DNA from: Escarpia spicata
Taxonomy: Eukaryota; Annelida; Polychaeta; Sabellida; Siboglinidae
Assembly (NCBI GenBank): GCA_963995525.1
Contig: OZ023210.1
Span: 62,808,833-62,872,832 of the forward strand
Length of the DNA: 64,000 nucleotides
Reading direction: 5' to 3'
Position numbers and translations under genes: made by a program. Positions 46,401 to 61,400 of this stretch are shown here, piece after piece. How positions within the stretch are numbered: position 1 is the first letter of the stretch; every line of letters begins with the position of its first letter. The notes under the pieces are model-generated. The model was given only the letters and a program-made list of their open reading frames with translations, ran no database searches and was not told the origin of the DNA.

Positions 46401-49400
46401 GCAGGTTGTTTGGATGACAGGGACTGAGAAAATCACAGTCAGCCGAGAAAGCATTAAATGTAGGTATGCATGTTGTTTGGATGACAGGGATTGAGAGAGT
46501 CACAGTCAGCCGAGAAAGCACTAAATGTAGGTATGCGGGTTGTTTAGATGACAGGGATTGAGAGAGTCACAGTCAGCCGAGAAAGCACTAAATGTAGGTA
46601 TGCAGGTTGTTTAGATGACAGGGACTGAGAGAATCACAGTCAGCCGAGAAAGCATTAAATGTAGGTATGCAGGTTGTTTGGATGACAGGGATTGAGAGAG
46701 TCACAGTCAGCCGAGAAAGCATTAAATGTAGGTTTGCAGGTTGTTTGGATGAGAGGGATTGAGAGAGTCACAGTCAGCCGAGAAAGCACTAAATGTAGGT
46801 ATGCAGGATGTTTAGATGACAGGGATTGAGAGAGTCACAGTCAGCCGAGAATGCACTAAATGTAGATATGCAGGTTGTTTGGATGACAGGGATTGAGAGA
46901 GTCACAGTCAGCCGAGAAAGCATTAAATGTAGGTTTGCAGGTTGTTTGGATGACAGGGATTGAGAGAGTCACAGTCAGCCGAGAAAGCATTAAATGAAGG
47001 TATGAAGGTTGTTTGGTTGACAGGGATTGAGAGAATCACAGTCAGCCGAGAAAGCACTATATGTAGGTTTGCAGGTTGTTTGGATGTCAGGGATTGAGAG
47101 AGTCACAGTCAGCCGAGAAAGCACTAAATGTAGGTATGCAGGTTGTTTGGATGACAGGGACTGAGAGAGTCATAGTCAGCCTAGAAAGCACTAAATGTAG
47201 GTATGCAGGTTGTTTGGATGACAGGGATTGAGAGAGTGGCAGTCAGCCGAGAAAGCACTAAATGTAGATATGCTGGTTGATTCGATGACAGGGATTGAGA
47301 ATGTCACAGTCAGCCGAAAAAACATTTAACGTAGGAGTGCAGGTTGTTTGGATGACAGGGATTGAAAGAGTCACAGTCAGCCGAGAAAGCACTAAATGTA
47401 GGTGTGCAGGTTGTTTGGATGACAGGGACTGAGAGAGTCACAGTCAGCCGAGAAAGCACTAAATGTAGTTATGCAGGTTGTTTGGATGACAGGCATTGAG
47501 AGACTCACAGTCAGCCGAGAAAGCACTAAAGGTAGGTATGCGGGTTGTTTGGATGACAGGGACTGAGAGAGTCACAGTCAGCCGAGAAAGCATTAAATGT
47601 AAGTATGCAGGTTGTTTGGATGAAAGGGATTGAGAGAGTCACAGTCAGCCGAGAAAGCACTAAATGTAGGTATGCAGGTTGTTTGGATGACAGGGACTGA
47701 GAAAATCACAGTCAGCCGAGAAAGCATTAAATGTAGGTATGCATGTTGTTTGGATGACAGGGATTGAGAGAGTCACAGTCAGCCGAGAAAGCACTAAATG
47801 TAGGTATGCGGGTTGTTTAGATGACAGGGATTGAGAGAGTCACAGTCAGCCGAGAAAGCACTAAATGTAGGTATGCAGGTTGTTTAGATGACAGGGACTG
47901 AGAGAATCACAGTCAGCCGAGAAAGCATTAAATGTAGGTATGCAGGTTGTTTGGATGACAGGGATTGAGAGAGTCACAGTCAGCCGAGAAAGCATTAAAT
48001 GTAGGTTTGCAGGTTGTTTGGATGACAGGGATTGAGAGAGTCACAGTCAGCCGAGAAAGCACTAAATGTAGGTATGCAGGTTGTTTAGATGACAGGGATT
48101 GAGAGAGTCACAGTCGGCCGAGAAAGCACTAAATGTAGATATGCAGGTTGTTTGGATGACAGGGATTGAGAGAGTCACAGTCAGCCGAGAAAGCATTAAA
48201 TGTAGGTTTGCAGGTTGTTTGGATGACAGGGATTGAGAGAGTCACAGTCAGCCGAGAAAGCACTAAATGTAGGTATGCAGGTTGTTTAGGTGACAGGGAC
48301 TGAGAGAATCACAGTCAGCCGAGAAAGCATTAAATGTAGGTATGCAGGTTGTTTGGATGACAGGGATTGAGAGAGTCACAGTCAGCCGAGAAAGCACTAA
48401 ATGTAGGTATGCAGGTTGTTTGGATGTCAGGGATTGAGAGAGTCACAGTCAGCCGAGAAAGCACTAAATGTAGGTATGCAGGTTGTTTGGATGACAGGGA
48501 CTGAGAGAGTCACAGTCAGCCGAGAAAGCACTAAATGTAGGTATGCAGGTTGTTTGGATGACAGGGATTGAGAGAGTGGCAGTCAGCCGAGAAAGCACTA
48601 AATGTAGATATGCAGGTTGTTTGGATGACAGGGATTGAGAGAGTCACAGTCAGCCGAGAAAACCTTTAACGTAGGAGTGCAGGTTGATTCGATGACAGGG
48701 ATTGAGAATGTCACAGTCAGCCGAGAAAACATTTAACGTAGGAATGCAGGTTGTTTGGATGACAGGGATTGAGAGAGTCACAGTCAGCCGCGAAAACATT
48801 TAACGTAGGAGTGCAGGTTGTTTGGATGACAGGGATTGAGAGAGTCACAGTCAGCCGAGAAAGCACTAAATGTAAATATGCAGGTTGTTTGGGTGACAGG
48901 GATTGAGAGAGTCACAGTCAGCCGAGAAAGCACTAAATGTAGGTATGCAGGTTGTTTAGATGACAGGGACTGAGAGAATCACAGTCAGCCGAGAAAGCAT
49001 TAAATGTAGGTATGCATGTTGTTTGGATGATAGGGATTGAGAGAGTCACAGTCAGCCGAGAAAGCACTAAATGTAGGTATGCGGGTTGTTTAGATGACAG
49101 GGATTGAGAGAGTCACAGTCAGCCGAGAAAGAACTAAATGTAGGTATGCAGGTTGTTTAGATGACAGGGACTGAGAAAATCACAGTCAGCCGAGAAAGCA
49201 TTAAATGTAGGTATGCATGTTGTTTGGATGACAGGGATTGAGAGAGTCACAGTCAGCCGAGAAAGCACTAAATGTAGGTATGCGGGTTGTTTAGATGACA
49301 GGGATTGAGAGAGTCACAGTCAGCCGAGAAAGCACTAAATGTAGGTATGCAGGTTGTTTAGATGACAGGGACTGAGAGAATCACAGTCAGCCGAGAAAGC

Positions 49401-52400
49401 ATTAAATGTAGGTATGCAGGTTGTTTGGATGACAGGGATTGAGAGAGTCACAGTCAGCCGAGAAAGCATTAAATGTAGGTTTGCAGGTTGTTTGGATGAC
49501 AGGGATTGAGAGAGTCACAGTCAGCCGAGAAAGCACTAAATGTAGGTATGCAGGTTGTTTAGATGACAGGGATTGAGAGAGTCACAGTCGGCCGAGAAAG
49601 CACTAAATGTAGATATGCAGGTTGTTTGGATGACAGGGATTGAGAGAGTCACAGTCAGCCGAGAAAGCATTAAATGTAGGTTTGCAGGTTGTTTGGATGA
49701 CAGGGATTGAGAGAGTCACAGTCAGCCGAGAAAGCACTAAATGTAGGTATGCAGGTTGTTTAGGTGACAGGGACTGAGAGAATCACAGTCAGCCGAGAAA
49801 GCATTAAATGTAGGTATGCAGGTTGTTTGGATGACAGGGATTGAGAGAGTCACAGTCAGCCGAGAAAGCACTAAATGTAGGTATGCAGGTTGTTTGGATG
49901 TCAGGGATTGAGAGAGTCACAGTCAGCCGAGAAAGCACTAAATGTAGGTATGCAGGTTGTTTGGATGACAGGGACTGAGAGAGTCACAGTCAGCCGAGAA
50001 AGCACTAAATGTAGGTATGCAGGTTGTTTGGATGACAGGGATTGAGAGAGTGGCAGTCAGCCGAGAAAGCACTAAATGTAGATATGCAGGTTGTTTGGAT
50101 GACAGGGATTGAGAGAGTCACAGTCAGCCGAGAAAACCTTTAACGTAGGAGTGCAGGTTGATTCGATGACAGGGATTGAGAATGTCACAGTCAGCCGAGA
50201 AAACATTTAACGTAGGAATGCAGGTTGTTTGGATGACAGGGATTGAGAGAGTCACAGTCAGCCGCGAAAACATTTAACGTAGGAGTGCAGGTTGTTTGGA
50301 TGACAGGGATTGAGAGAGTCACAGTCAGCCGAGAAAGCACTAAATGTAAATATGCAGGTTGTTTGGGTGACAGGGATTGAGAGAGTCACAGTCAGCCGAG
50401 AAAGCACTAAATGTAGGTATGCAGGTTGTTTAGATGACAGGGACTGAGAGAATCACAGTCAGCCGAGAAAGCATTAAATGTAGGTATGCATGTTGTTTGG
50501 ATGATAGGGATTGAGAGAGTCACAGTCAGCCGAGAAAGCACTAAATGTAGGTATGCGGGTTGTTTAGATGACAGGGATTGAGAGAGTCACAGTCAGCCGA
50601 GAAAGAACTAAATGTAGGTATGCAGGTTGTTTAGATGACAGGGACTGAGAAAATCACAGTCAGCCGAGAAAGCATTAAATGTAGGTATGCATGTTGTTTG
50701 GATGACAGGGATTGAGAGAGTCACAGTCAGCCGAGAAAGCACTAAATGTAGGTATGCGGGTTGTTTAGATGACAGGGATTGAGAGAGTCACAGTCAGCCG
50801 AGAAAGCACTAAATGTAGGTATGCAGGTTGTTTAGATGACAGGGACTGAGAGAATCACAGTCAGCCGAGAAAGCATTAAATGTAGGTATGCAGGTTGTTT
50901 GGATGACAGGGATTGAGAGAGTCACAGTCAGCCGAGAAAGCATTAAATGTAGGTTTGCAGGTTGTTTGGATGACAGGGATTGAGAGAGTCACAGTCAGCC
51001 GAGAAAGCACTAAATGTAGGTATGCAGGTTGTTTAGATGACAGGGATTGAGAGAGTCACAGTCGGCCGAGAAAGCACTAAATGTAGATATGCAGGTTGTT
51101 TGGATGACAGGGATTGAGAGAGTCACAGTCAGCCGAGAAAGCATTAAATGTAGGTTTGCAGGTTGTTTGGATGACAGGGATTGAGAGAGTCACAGTCAGC
51201 CGAGAAAGCACTAAATGTAGGTATGCAGGTTGTTTAGGTGACAGGGACTGAGAGAATCACAGTCAGCCGAGAAAGCATTAAATGTAGGTATGCAGGTTGT
51301 TTGGATGACAGGGATTGAGAGAGTCACAGTCAGCCGAGAAAGCACTAAATGTAGGTATGCAGGTTGTTTGGATGTCAGGGATTGAGAGAGTCACAGTCAG
51401 CCGAGAAAGCACTAAATGTAGGTATGCAGGTTGTTTGGATGACAGGGACTGAGAGAGTCACAGTCAGCCGAGAAAGCACTAAATGTAGGTATGCAGGTTG
51501 TTTGGATGACAGGGATTGAGAGAGTGGCAGTCAGCCGAGAAAGCACTAAATGTAGATATGCAGGTTGTTTGGATGACAGGGATTGAGAGAGTCACAGTCA
51601 GCCGAGAAAACCTTTAACGTAGGAGTGCAGGTTGATTCGATGACAGGGATTGAGAATGTCACAGTCAGCCGAGAAAACATTTAACGTAGGAATGCAGGTT
51701 GTTTGGATGACAGGGATTGAGAGAGTCACAGTCAGCCGCGAAAACATTTAACGTAGGAGTGCAGGTTGTTTGGATGACAGGGATTGAGAGAGTCACAGTC
51801 AGCCGAGAAAGCACTAAATGTAAATATGCAGGTTGTTTGGGTGACAGGGATTGAGAGAGTCACAGTCAGCCGAGAAAGCACTAAATGTAGGTATGCAGGT
51901 TGTTTAGATGACAGGGACTGAGAGAATCACAGTCAGCCGAGAAAGCATTAAATGTAGGTATGCATGTTGTTTGGATGATAGGGATTGAGAGAGTCACAGT
52001 CAGCCGAGAAAGCACTAAATGTAGGTATGCGGGTTGTTTAGATGACAGGGATTGAGAGAGTCACAGTCAGCCGAGAAAGCACTAAATGTAGGTATGCAGG
52101 TTGTTTAGATGACAGGGACTGAGAGAATCACAGTCAGCCGAGAAAGCATTAAATGTAGGTATGCAGGTTGTTTGGATGACAGGGATTGAGAGAGTCACAG
52201 TCAGCCGAGAAAGCATTAAATGTAGGTTTGCAGGTTGTTTGGATGAGAGGGATTGAGAGAGTCACAGTCAGCCGAGAAAGCACTAAATGTAGGTATGCAG
52301 GATGTTTAGATGACAGGGATTGAGAGAGTCACAGTCAGCCGAGAAAGCACTAAATGTAGATATGCAGGTTGTTTGGATGACAGGGATTGAGAGAGTCACA

Positions 52401-55400
52401 GTCAGCCGAGAAAGCATTAAATGTAGGTTTGCAGGTTGTTTGGATGACAGGGATTGAGAGAGTCACAGTCAGCCGAGAAAGCATTAAATGTAGGTATGCA
52501 GGTTGTTTGGTTGACAGGGATTGAGAGAATCACAGTCAGCCGAGAAAGCACTAAATGTAGGTTTGCAGGTTGTTTGGATGTCAGGGATTGAGAGAGTCAC
52601 AGTCAGCCGAGAAAGCACTAAATGTAGGTATGCAGGTTGTTTGGATGACAGGGACTGAGAGAGTCATAGTCAGCCGAGAAAGCACTAAATGTAGGTATGC
52701 AGGTTGTTTGGATGACAGGGATTGAGAGAGTGGCAGTCAGCCGAGAAAGCACTAAATGTAGATATGCAGGTTGTTTGGATGACAGGGATTGAGAGAGTCA
52801 CAGTCAGCCGAGAAAACCTTTAACGTAGGAGTGCAGGTTGATTCGATGACAGGGATTGAGAATGTCACAGTCAGCCGAAAAAACATTTAACGTAGGAGTG
52901 CAGGTTGTTTGGATGACAGGGATTGAAAGAGTCACAGTCAGCCGAGAAAGCACTAAATGTAGTTGTGCAGGTTGTTTGGATGACAGGGACTGAGAGAGTC
53001 ACAGTCAGCCGAGAAAGCACTAAATGTAGTTATGCAGGTTGTTTGGATGACAGGCATTGAGAGAATCACAGTCAGCCGAGAAAGCATTAAATGTAGGTAT
53101 GCAGGTTGTTTGGATGACAGGGATTGAGAGAGTCACAGTCAGCCGAGAAAGCATTAAATGTAGGTTTGCAGGTTGTTTGGATGACAGGGATTGAGAGAGT
53201 CACAGTCAGCCGAGAAAGCACTAAATGTAGGTATGCAGGTTGTTTAGATGACAGGGATTGAGAGAGTCACAGTCGGCCGAGAAAGCACTAAATGTAGATA
53301 TGCAGGTTGTTTGGATGACAGGGATTGAGAGAGTCACAGTCAGCCGAGAAAGCATTAAATGTAGGTTTGCAGGTTGTTTGGATGACAGGGATTGAGAGAG
53401 TCACAGTCAGCCGAGAAAGCACTAAATGTAGGTATGCAGGTTGTTTAGGTGACAGGGACTGAGAGAATCACAGTCAGCCGAGAAAGCATTAAATGTAGGT
53501 ATGCAGGTTGTTTGGATGACAGGGATTGAGAGAGTCACAGTCAGCCGAGAAAGCACTAAATGTAGGTATGCAGGTTGTTTGGATGTCAGGGATTGAGAGA
53601 GTCACAGTCAGCCGAGAAAGCACTAAATGTAGGTATGCAGGTTGTTTGGATGACAGGGACTGAGAGAGTCACAGTCAGCCGAGAAAGCACTAAATGTAGG
53701 TATGCAGGTTGTTTGGATGACAGGGATTGAGAGAGTGGCAGTCAGCCGAGAAAGCACTAAATGTAGATATGCAGGTTGTTTGGATGACAGGGATTGAGAG
53801 AGTCACAGTCAGCCGAGAAAACCTTTAACGTAGGAGTGCAGGTTGATTCGATGACAGGGATTGAGAATGTCACAGTCAGCCGAGAAAACATTTAACGTAG
53901 GAATGCAGGTTGTTTGGATGACAGGGATTGAGAGAGTCACAGTCAGCCGCGAAAACATTTAACGTAGGAGTGCAGGTTGTTTGGATGACAGGGATTGAGA
54001 GAGTCACAGTCAGCCGAGAAAGCACTAAATGTAAATATGCAGGTTGTTTGGGTGACAGGGATTGAGAGAGTCACAGTCAGCCGAGAAAGCACTAAATGTA
54101 GGTATGCAGGTTGTTTAGATGACAGGGACTGAGAGAATCACAGTCAGCCGAGAAAGCATTAAATGTAGGTATGCATGTTGTTTGGATGATAGGGATTGAG
54201 AGAGTCACAGTCAGCCGAGAAAGCACTAAATGTAGGTATGCGGGTTGTTTAGATGACAGGGATTGAGAGAGTCACAGTCAGCCGAGAAAGCACTAAATGT
54301 AGGTATGCAGGTTGTTTAGATGACAGGGACTGAGAGAATCACAGTCAGCCGAGAAAGCATTAAATGTAGGTATGCAGGTTGTTTGGATGACAGGGATTGA
54401 GAGAGTCACAGTCAGCCGAGAAAGCATTAAATGTAGGTTTGCAGGTTGTTTGGATGAGAGGGATTGAGAGAGTCACAGTCAGCCGAGAAAGCACTAAATG
54501 TAGGTATGCAGGATGTTTAGATGACAGGGATTGAGAGAGTCACAGTCAGCCGAGAAAGCACTAAATGTAGATATGCAGGTTGTTTGGATGACAGGGATTG
54601 AGAGAGTCACAGTCAGCCGAGAAAGCATTAAATGTAGGTTTGCAGGTTGTTTGGATGACAGGGATTGAGAGAGTCACAGTCAGCCGAGAAAGCATTAAAT
54701 GTAGGTATGCAGGTTGTTTGGTTGACAGGGATTGAGAGAATCACAGTCAGCCGAGAAAGCACTAAATGTAGGTTTGCAGGTTGTTTGGATGTCAGGGATT
54801 GAGAGAGTCACAGTCAGCCGAGAAAGCACTAAATGTAGGTATGCAGGTTGTTTGGATGACAGGGACTGAGAGAGTCATAGTCAGCCGAGAAAGCACTAAA
54901 TGTAGGTATGCAGGTTGTTTGGATGACAGGGATTGAGAGAGTGGCAGTCAGCCGAGAAAGCACTAAATGTAGATATGCAGGTTGTTTGGATGACAGGGAT
55001 TGAGAGAGTCACAGTCAGCCGAGAAAACCTTTAACGTAGGAGTGCAGGTTGATTCGATGACAGGGATTGAGAATGTCACAGTCAGCCGAAAAAACATTTA
55101 ACGTAGGAGTGCAGGTTGTTTGGATGACAGGGATTGAAAGAGTCACAGTCAGCCGAGAAAGCACTAAATGTAGTTGTGCAGGTTGTTTGGATGACAGGGA
55201 CTGAGAGAGTCACAGTCAGCCGAGAAAGCACTAAATGTAGTTATGCAGGTTGTTTGGATGACAGGCATTGAGAGACTCACAGTCAGCCGAGAAAGCACTA
55301 AAGGTAGGTATGCGGGTTGTTTGGATGACAGGGACTGAGAGAGTCATAGTCAGCCGAGAAAGCACTAAATGTAGGTATGCAGGTTGTTTGGATGACAGGG

Positions 55401-58400
55401 ATTGAGAGAGTCACAGTCAGCCGAGAAAGCATTAAATGTAGGTTTGCAGGTTGTTTGGATGACAGGGATTGAGAGAGTCACAGTCAGCCGAGAAAGCACT
55501 AAATGTAGGTATGCAGGTTGTTTAGATGACAGGGATTGAGAGAGTCACAGTCGGCCGAGAAAGCACTAAATGTAGATATGCAGGTTGTTTGGATGACAGG
55601 GATTGAGAGAGTCACAGTCAGCCGAGAAAGCATTAAATGTAGGTTTGCAGGTTGTTTGGATGACAGGGATTGAGAGAGTCACAGTCAGCCGAGAAAGCAC
55701 TAAATGTAGGTATGCAGGTTGTTTAGGTGACAGGGACTGAGAGAATCACAGTCAGCCGAGAAAGCATTAAATGTAGGTATGCAGGTTGTTTGGATGACAG
55801 GGATTGAGAGAGTCACAGTCAGCCGAGAAAGCACTAAATGTAGGTATGCAGGTTGTTTGGATGTCAGGGATTGAGAGAGTCACAGTCAGCCGAGAAAGCA
55901 CTAAATGTAGGTATGCAGGTTGTTTGGATGACAGGGACTGAGAGAGTCACAGTCAGCCGAGAAAGCACTAAATGTAGGTATGCAGGTTGTTTGGATGACA
56001 GGGATTGAGAGAGTGGCAGTCAGCCGAGAAAGCACTAAATGTAGATATGCAGGTTGTTTGGATGACAGGGATTGAGAGAGTCACAGTCAGCCGAGAAAAC
56101 CTTTAACGTAGGAGTGCAGGTTGATTCGATGACAGGGATTGAGAATGTCACAGTCAGCCGAGAAAACATTTAACGTAGGAATGCAGGTTGTTTGGATGAC
56201 AGGGATTGAGAGAGTCACAGTCAGCCGCGAAAACATTTAACGTAGGAGTGCAGGTTGTTTGGATGACAGGGATTGAGAGAGTCACAGTCAGCCGAGAAAG
56301 CACTAAATGTAAATATGCAGGTTGTTTGGGTGACAGGGATTGAGAGAGTCACAGTCAGCCGAGAAAGCACTAAATGTAGGTATGCAGGTTGTTTAGATGA
56401 CAGGGACTGAGAGAATCACAGTCAGCCGAGAAAGCATTAAATGTAGGTATGCATGTTGTTTGGATGATAGGGATTGAGAGAGTCACAGTCAGCCGAGAAA
56501 GCACTAAATGTAGGTATGCGGGTTGTTTAGATGACAGGGATTGAGAGAGTCACAGTCAGCCGAGAAAGAACTAAATGTAGGTATGCAGGTTGTTTAGATG
56601 ACAGGGACTGAGAAAATCACAGTCAGCCGAGAAAGCATTAAATGTAGGTATGCATGTTGTTTGGATGACAGGGATTGAGAGAGTCACAGTCAGCCGAGAA
56701 AGCACTAAATGTAGGTATGCGGGTTGTTTAGATGACAGGGATTGAGAGAGTCACAGTCAGCCGAGAAAGCACTAAATGTAGGTATGCAGGTTGTTTAGAT
56801 GACAGGGACTGAGAGAATCACAGTCAGCCGAGAAAGCATTAAATGTAGGTATGCAGGTTGTTTGGATGACAGGGATTGAGAGAGTCACAGTCAGCCGAGA
56901 AAGCATTAAATGTAGGTTTGCAGGTTGTTTGGATGACAGGGATTGAGAGAGTCACAGTCAGCCGAGAAAGCACTAAATGTAGGTATGCAGGTTGTTTAGA
57001 TGACAGGGATTGAGAGAGTCACAGTCGGCCGAGAAAGCACTAAATGTAGATATGCAGGTTGTTTGGATGACAGGGATTGAGAGAGTCACAGTCAGCCGAG
57101 AAAGCATTAAATGTAGGTTTGCAGGTTGTTTGGATGACAGGGATTGAGAGAGTCACAGTCAGCCGAGAAAGCACTAAATGTAGGTATGCAGGTTGTTTAG
57201 GTGACAGGGACTGAGAGAATCACAGTCAGCCGAGAAAGCATTAAATGTAGGTATGCAGGTTGTTTGGATGACAGGGATTGAGAGAGTCACAGTCAGCCGA
57301 GAAAGCACTAAATGTAGGTATGCAGGTTGTTTGGATGTCAGGGATTGAGAGAGTCACAGTCAGCCGAGAAAGCACTAAATGTAGGTATGCAGGTTGTTTG
57401 GATGACAGGGACTGAGAGAGTCACAGTCAGCCGAGAAAGCACTAAATGTAGGTATGCAGGTTGTTTGGATGACAGGGATTGAGAGAGTGGCAGTCAGCCG
57501 AGAAAGCACTAAATGTAGATATGCAGGTTGTTTGGATGACAGGGATTGAGAGAGTCACAGTCAGCCGAGAAAACCTTTAACGTAGGAGTGCAGGTTGATT
57601 CGATGACAGGGATTGAGAATGTCACAGTCAGCCGAGAAAACATTTAACGTAGGAATGCAGGTTGTTTGGATGACAGGGATTGAGAGAGTCACAGTCAGCC
57701 GCGAAAACATTTAACGTAGGAGTGCAGGTTGTTTGGATGACAGGGATTGAGAGAGTCACAGTCAGCCGAGAAAGCACTAAATGTAAATATGCAGGTTGTT
57801 TGGGTGACAGGGATTGAGAGAGTCACAGTCAGCCGAGAAAGCACTAAATGTAGGTATGCAGGTTGTTTAGATGACAGGGACTGAGAGAATCACAGTCAGC
57901 CGAGAAAGCATTAAATGTAGGTATGCATGTTGTTTGGATGATAGGGATTGAGAGAGTCACAGTCAGCCGAGAAAGCACTAAATGTAGGTATGCGGGTTGT
58001 TTAGATGACAGGGATTGAGAGAGTCACAGTCAGCCGAGAAAGCACTAAATGTAGGTATGCAGGTTGTTTAGATGACAGGGACTGAGAGAATCACAGTCAG
58101 CCGAGAAAGCATTAAATGTAGGTATGCAGGTTGTTTGGATGACAGGGATTGAGAGAGTCACAGTCAGCCGAGAAAGCATTAAATGTAGGTTTGCAGGTTG
58201 TTTGGATGAGAGGGATTGAGAGAGTCACAGTCAGCCGAGAAAGCACTAAATGTAGGTATGCAGGATGTTTAGATGACAGGGATTGAGAGAGTCACAGTCA
58301 GCCGAGAAAGCACTAAATGTAGATATGCAGGTTGTTTGGATGACAGGGATTGAGAGAGTCACAGTCAGCCGAGAAAGCATTAAATGTAGGTTTGCAGGTT

Positions 58401-61400
58401 GTTTGGATGACAGGGATTGAGAGAGTCACAGTCAGCCGAGAAAGCATTAAATGTAGGTATGCAGGTTGTTTGGTTGACAGGGATTGAGAGAATCACAGTC
58501 AGCCGAGAAAGCACTAAATGTAGGTTTGCAGGTTGTTTGGATGTCAGGGATTGAGAGAGTCACAGTCAGCCGAGAAAGCACTAAATGTAGGTATGCAGGT
58601 TGTTTGGATGACAGGGACTGAGAGAGTCATAGTCAGCCGAGAAAGCACTAAATGTAGGTATGCAGGTTGTTTGGATGACAGGGATTGAGAGAGTGGCAGT
58701 CAGCCGAGAAAGCACTAAATGTAGATATGCAGGTTGTTTGGATGACAGGGATTGAGAGAGTCACAGTCAGCCGAGAAAACCTTTAACGTAGGAGTGCAGG
58801 TTGATTCGATGACAGGGATTGAGAATGTCACAGTCAGCCGAAAAAACATTTAACGTAGGAGTGCAGGTTGTTTGGATGACAGGGATTGAAAGAGTCACAG
58901 TCAGCCGAGAAAGCACTAAATGTAGTTGTGCAGGTTGTTTGGATGACAGGGACTGAGAGAGTCACAGTCAGCCGAGAAAGCACTAAATGTAGTTATGCAG
59001 GTTGTTTGGATGACAGGCATTGAGAGAATCACAGTCAGCCGAGAAAGCATTAAATGTAGGTATGCAGGTTGTTTGGATGACAGGGATTGAGAGAGTCACA
59101 GTCAGCCGAGAAAGCATTAAATGTAGGTTTGCAGGTTGTTTGGATGACAGGGATTGAGAGAGTCACAGTCAGCCGAGAAAGCACTAAATGTAGGTATGCA
59201 GGTTGTTTAGATGACAGGGATTGAGAGAGTCACAGTCGGCCGAGAAAGCACTAAATGTAGATATGCAGGTTGTTTGGATGACAGGGATTGAGAGAGTCAC
59301 AGTCAGCCGAGAAAGCATTAAATGTAGGTTTGCAGGTTGTTTGGATGACAGGGATTGAGAGAGTCACAGTCAGCCGAGAAAGCACTAAATGTAGGTATGC
59401 AGGTTGTTTAGGTGACAGGGACTGAGAGAATCACAGTCAGCCGAGAAAGCATTAAATGTAGGTATGCAGGTTGTTTGGATGACAGGGATTGAGAGAGTCA
59501 CAGTCAGCCGAGAAAGCACTAAATGTAGGTATGCAGGTTGTTTGGATGTCAGGGATTGAGAGAGTCACAGTCAGCCGAGAAAGCACTAAATGTAGGTATG
59601 CAGGTTGTTTGGATGACAGGGACTGAGAGAGTCACAGTCAGCCGAGAAAGCACTAAATGTAGGTATGCAGGTTGTTTGGATGACAGGGATTGAGAGAGTG
59701 GCAGTCAGCCGAGAAAGCACTAAATGTAGATATGCAGGTTGTTTGGATGACAGGGATTGAGAGAGTCACAGTCAGCCGAGAAAACCTTTAACGTAGGAGT
59801 GCAGGTTGATTCGATGACAGGGATTGAGAATGTCACAGTCAGCCGAGAAAACATTTAACGTAGGAATGCAGGTTGTTTGGATGACAGGGATTGAGAGAGT
59901 CACAGTCAGCCGCGAAAACATTTAACGTAGGAGTGCAGGTTGTTTGGATGACAGGGATTGAGAGAGTCACAGTCAGCCGAGAAAGCACTAAATGTAAATA
60001 TGCAGGTTGTTTGGGTGACAGGGATTGAGAGAGTCACAGTCAGCCGAGAAAGCACTAAATGTAGGTATGCAGGTTGTTTAGATGACAGGGACTGAGAGAA
60101 TCACAGTCAGCCGAGAAAGCATTAAATGTAGGTATGCATGTTGTTTGGATGATAGGGATTGAGAGAGTCACAGTCAGCCGAGAAAGCACTAAATGTAGGT
60201 ATGCGGGTTGTTTAGATGACAGGGATTGAGAGAGTCACAGTCAGCCGAGAAAGCACTAAATGTAGGTATGCAGGTTGTTTAGATGACAGGGACTGAGAGA
60301 ATCACAGTCAGCCGAGAAAGCATTAAATGTAGGTATGCAGGTTGTTTGGATGACAGGGATTGAGAGAGTCACAGTCAGCCGAGAAAGCATTAAATGTAGG
60401 TTTGCAGGTTGTTTGGATGAGAGGGATTGAGAGAGTCACAGTCAGCCGAGAAAGCACTAAATGTAGGTATGCAGGATGTTTAGATGACAGGGATTGAGAG
60501 AGTCACAGTCAGCCGAGAAAGCACTAAATGTAGATATGCAGGTTGTTTGGATGACAGGGATTGAGAGAGTCACAGTCAGCCGAGAAAGCATTAAATGTAG
60601 GTTTGCAGGTTGTTTGGATGACAGGGATTGAGAGAGTCACAGTCAGCCGAGAAAGCATTAAATGTAGGTATGCAGGTTGTTTGGTTGACAGGGATTGAGA
60701 GAATCACAGTCAGCCGAGAAAGCACTAAATGTAGGTTTGCAGGTTGTTTGGATGTCAGGGATTGAGAGAGTCACAGTCAGCCGAGAAAGCACTAAATGTA
60801 GGTATGCAGGTTGTTTGGATGACAGGGACTGAGAGAGTCATAGTCAGCCGAGAAAGCACTAAATGTAGGTATGCAGGTTGTTTGGATGACAGGGATTGAG
60901 AGAGTGGCAGTCAGCCGAGAAAGCACTAAATGTAGATATGCAGGTTGTTTGGATGACAGGGATTGAGAGAGTCACAGTCAGCCGAGAAAACCTTTAACGT
61001 AGGAGTGCAGGTTGATTCGATGACAGGGATTGAGAATGTCACAGTCAGCCGAAAAAACATTTAACGTAGGAGTGCAGGTTGTTTGGATGACAGGGATTGA
61101 AAGAGTCACAGTCAGCCGAGAAAGCACTAAATGTAGTTGTGCAGGTTGTTTGGATGACAGGGACTGAGAGAGTCACAGTCAGCCGAGAAAGCACTAAATG
61201 TAGTTATGCAGGTTGTTTGGATGACAGGCATTGAGAGACTCACAGTCAGCCGAGAAAGCACTAAAGGTAGGTATGCGGGTTGTTTGGATGACAGGGACTG
61301 AGAGAGTCACAGTCAGCCGAGAAAGCATTAAATGTAAGTATGCAGGTTGTTTGGATGAAAGGGATTGAGAGAGTCACAGTCAGCCGAGAAAGCACTAAAT

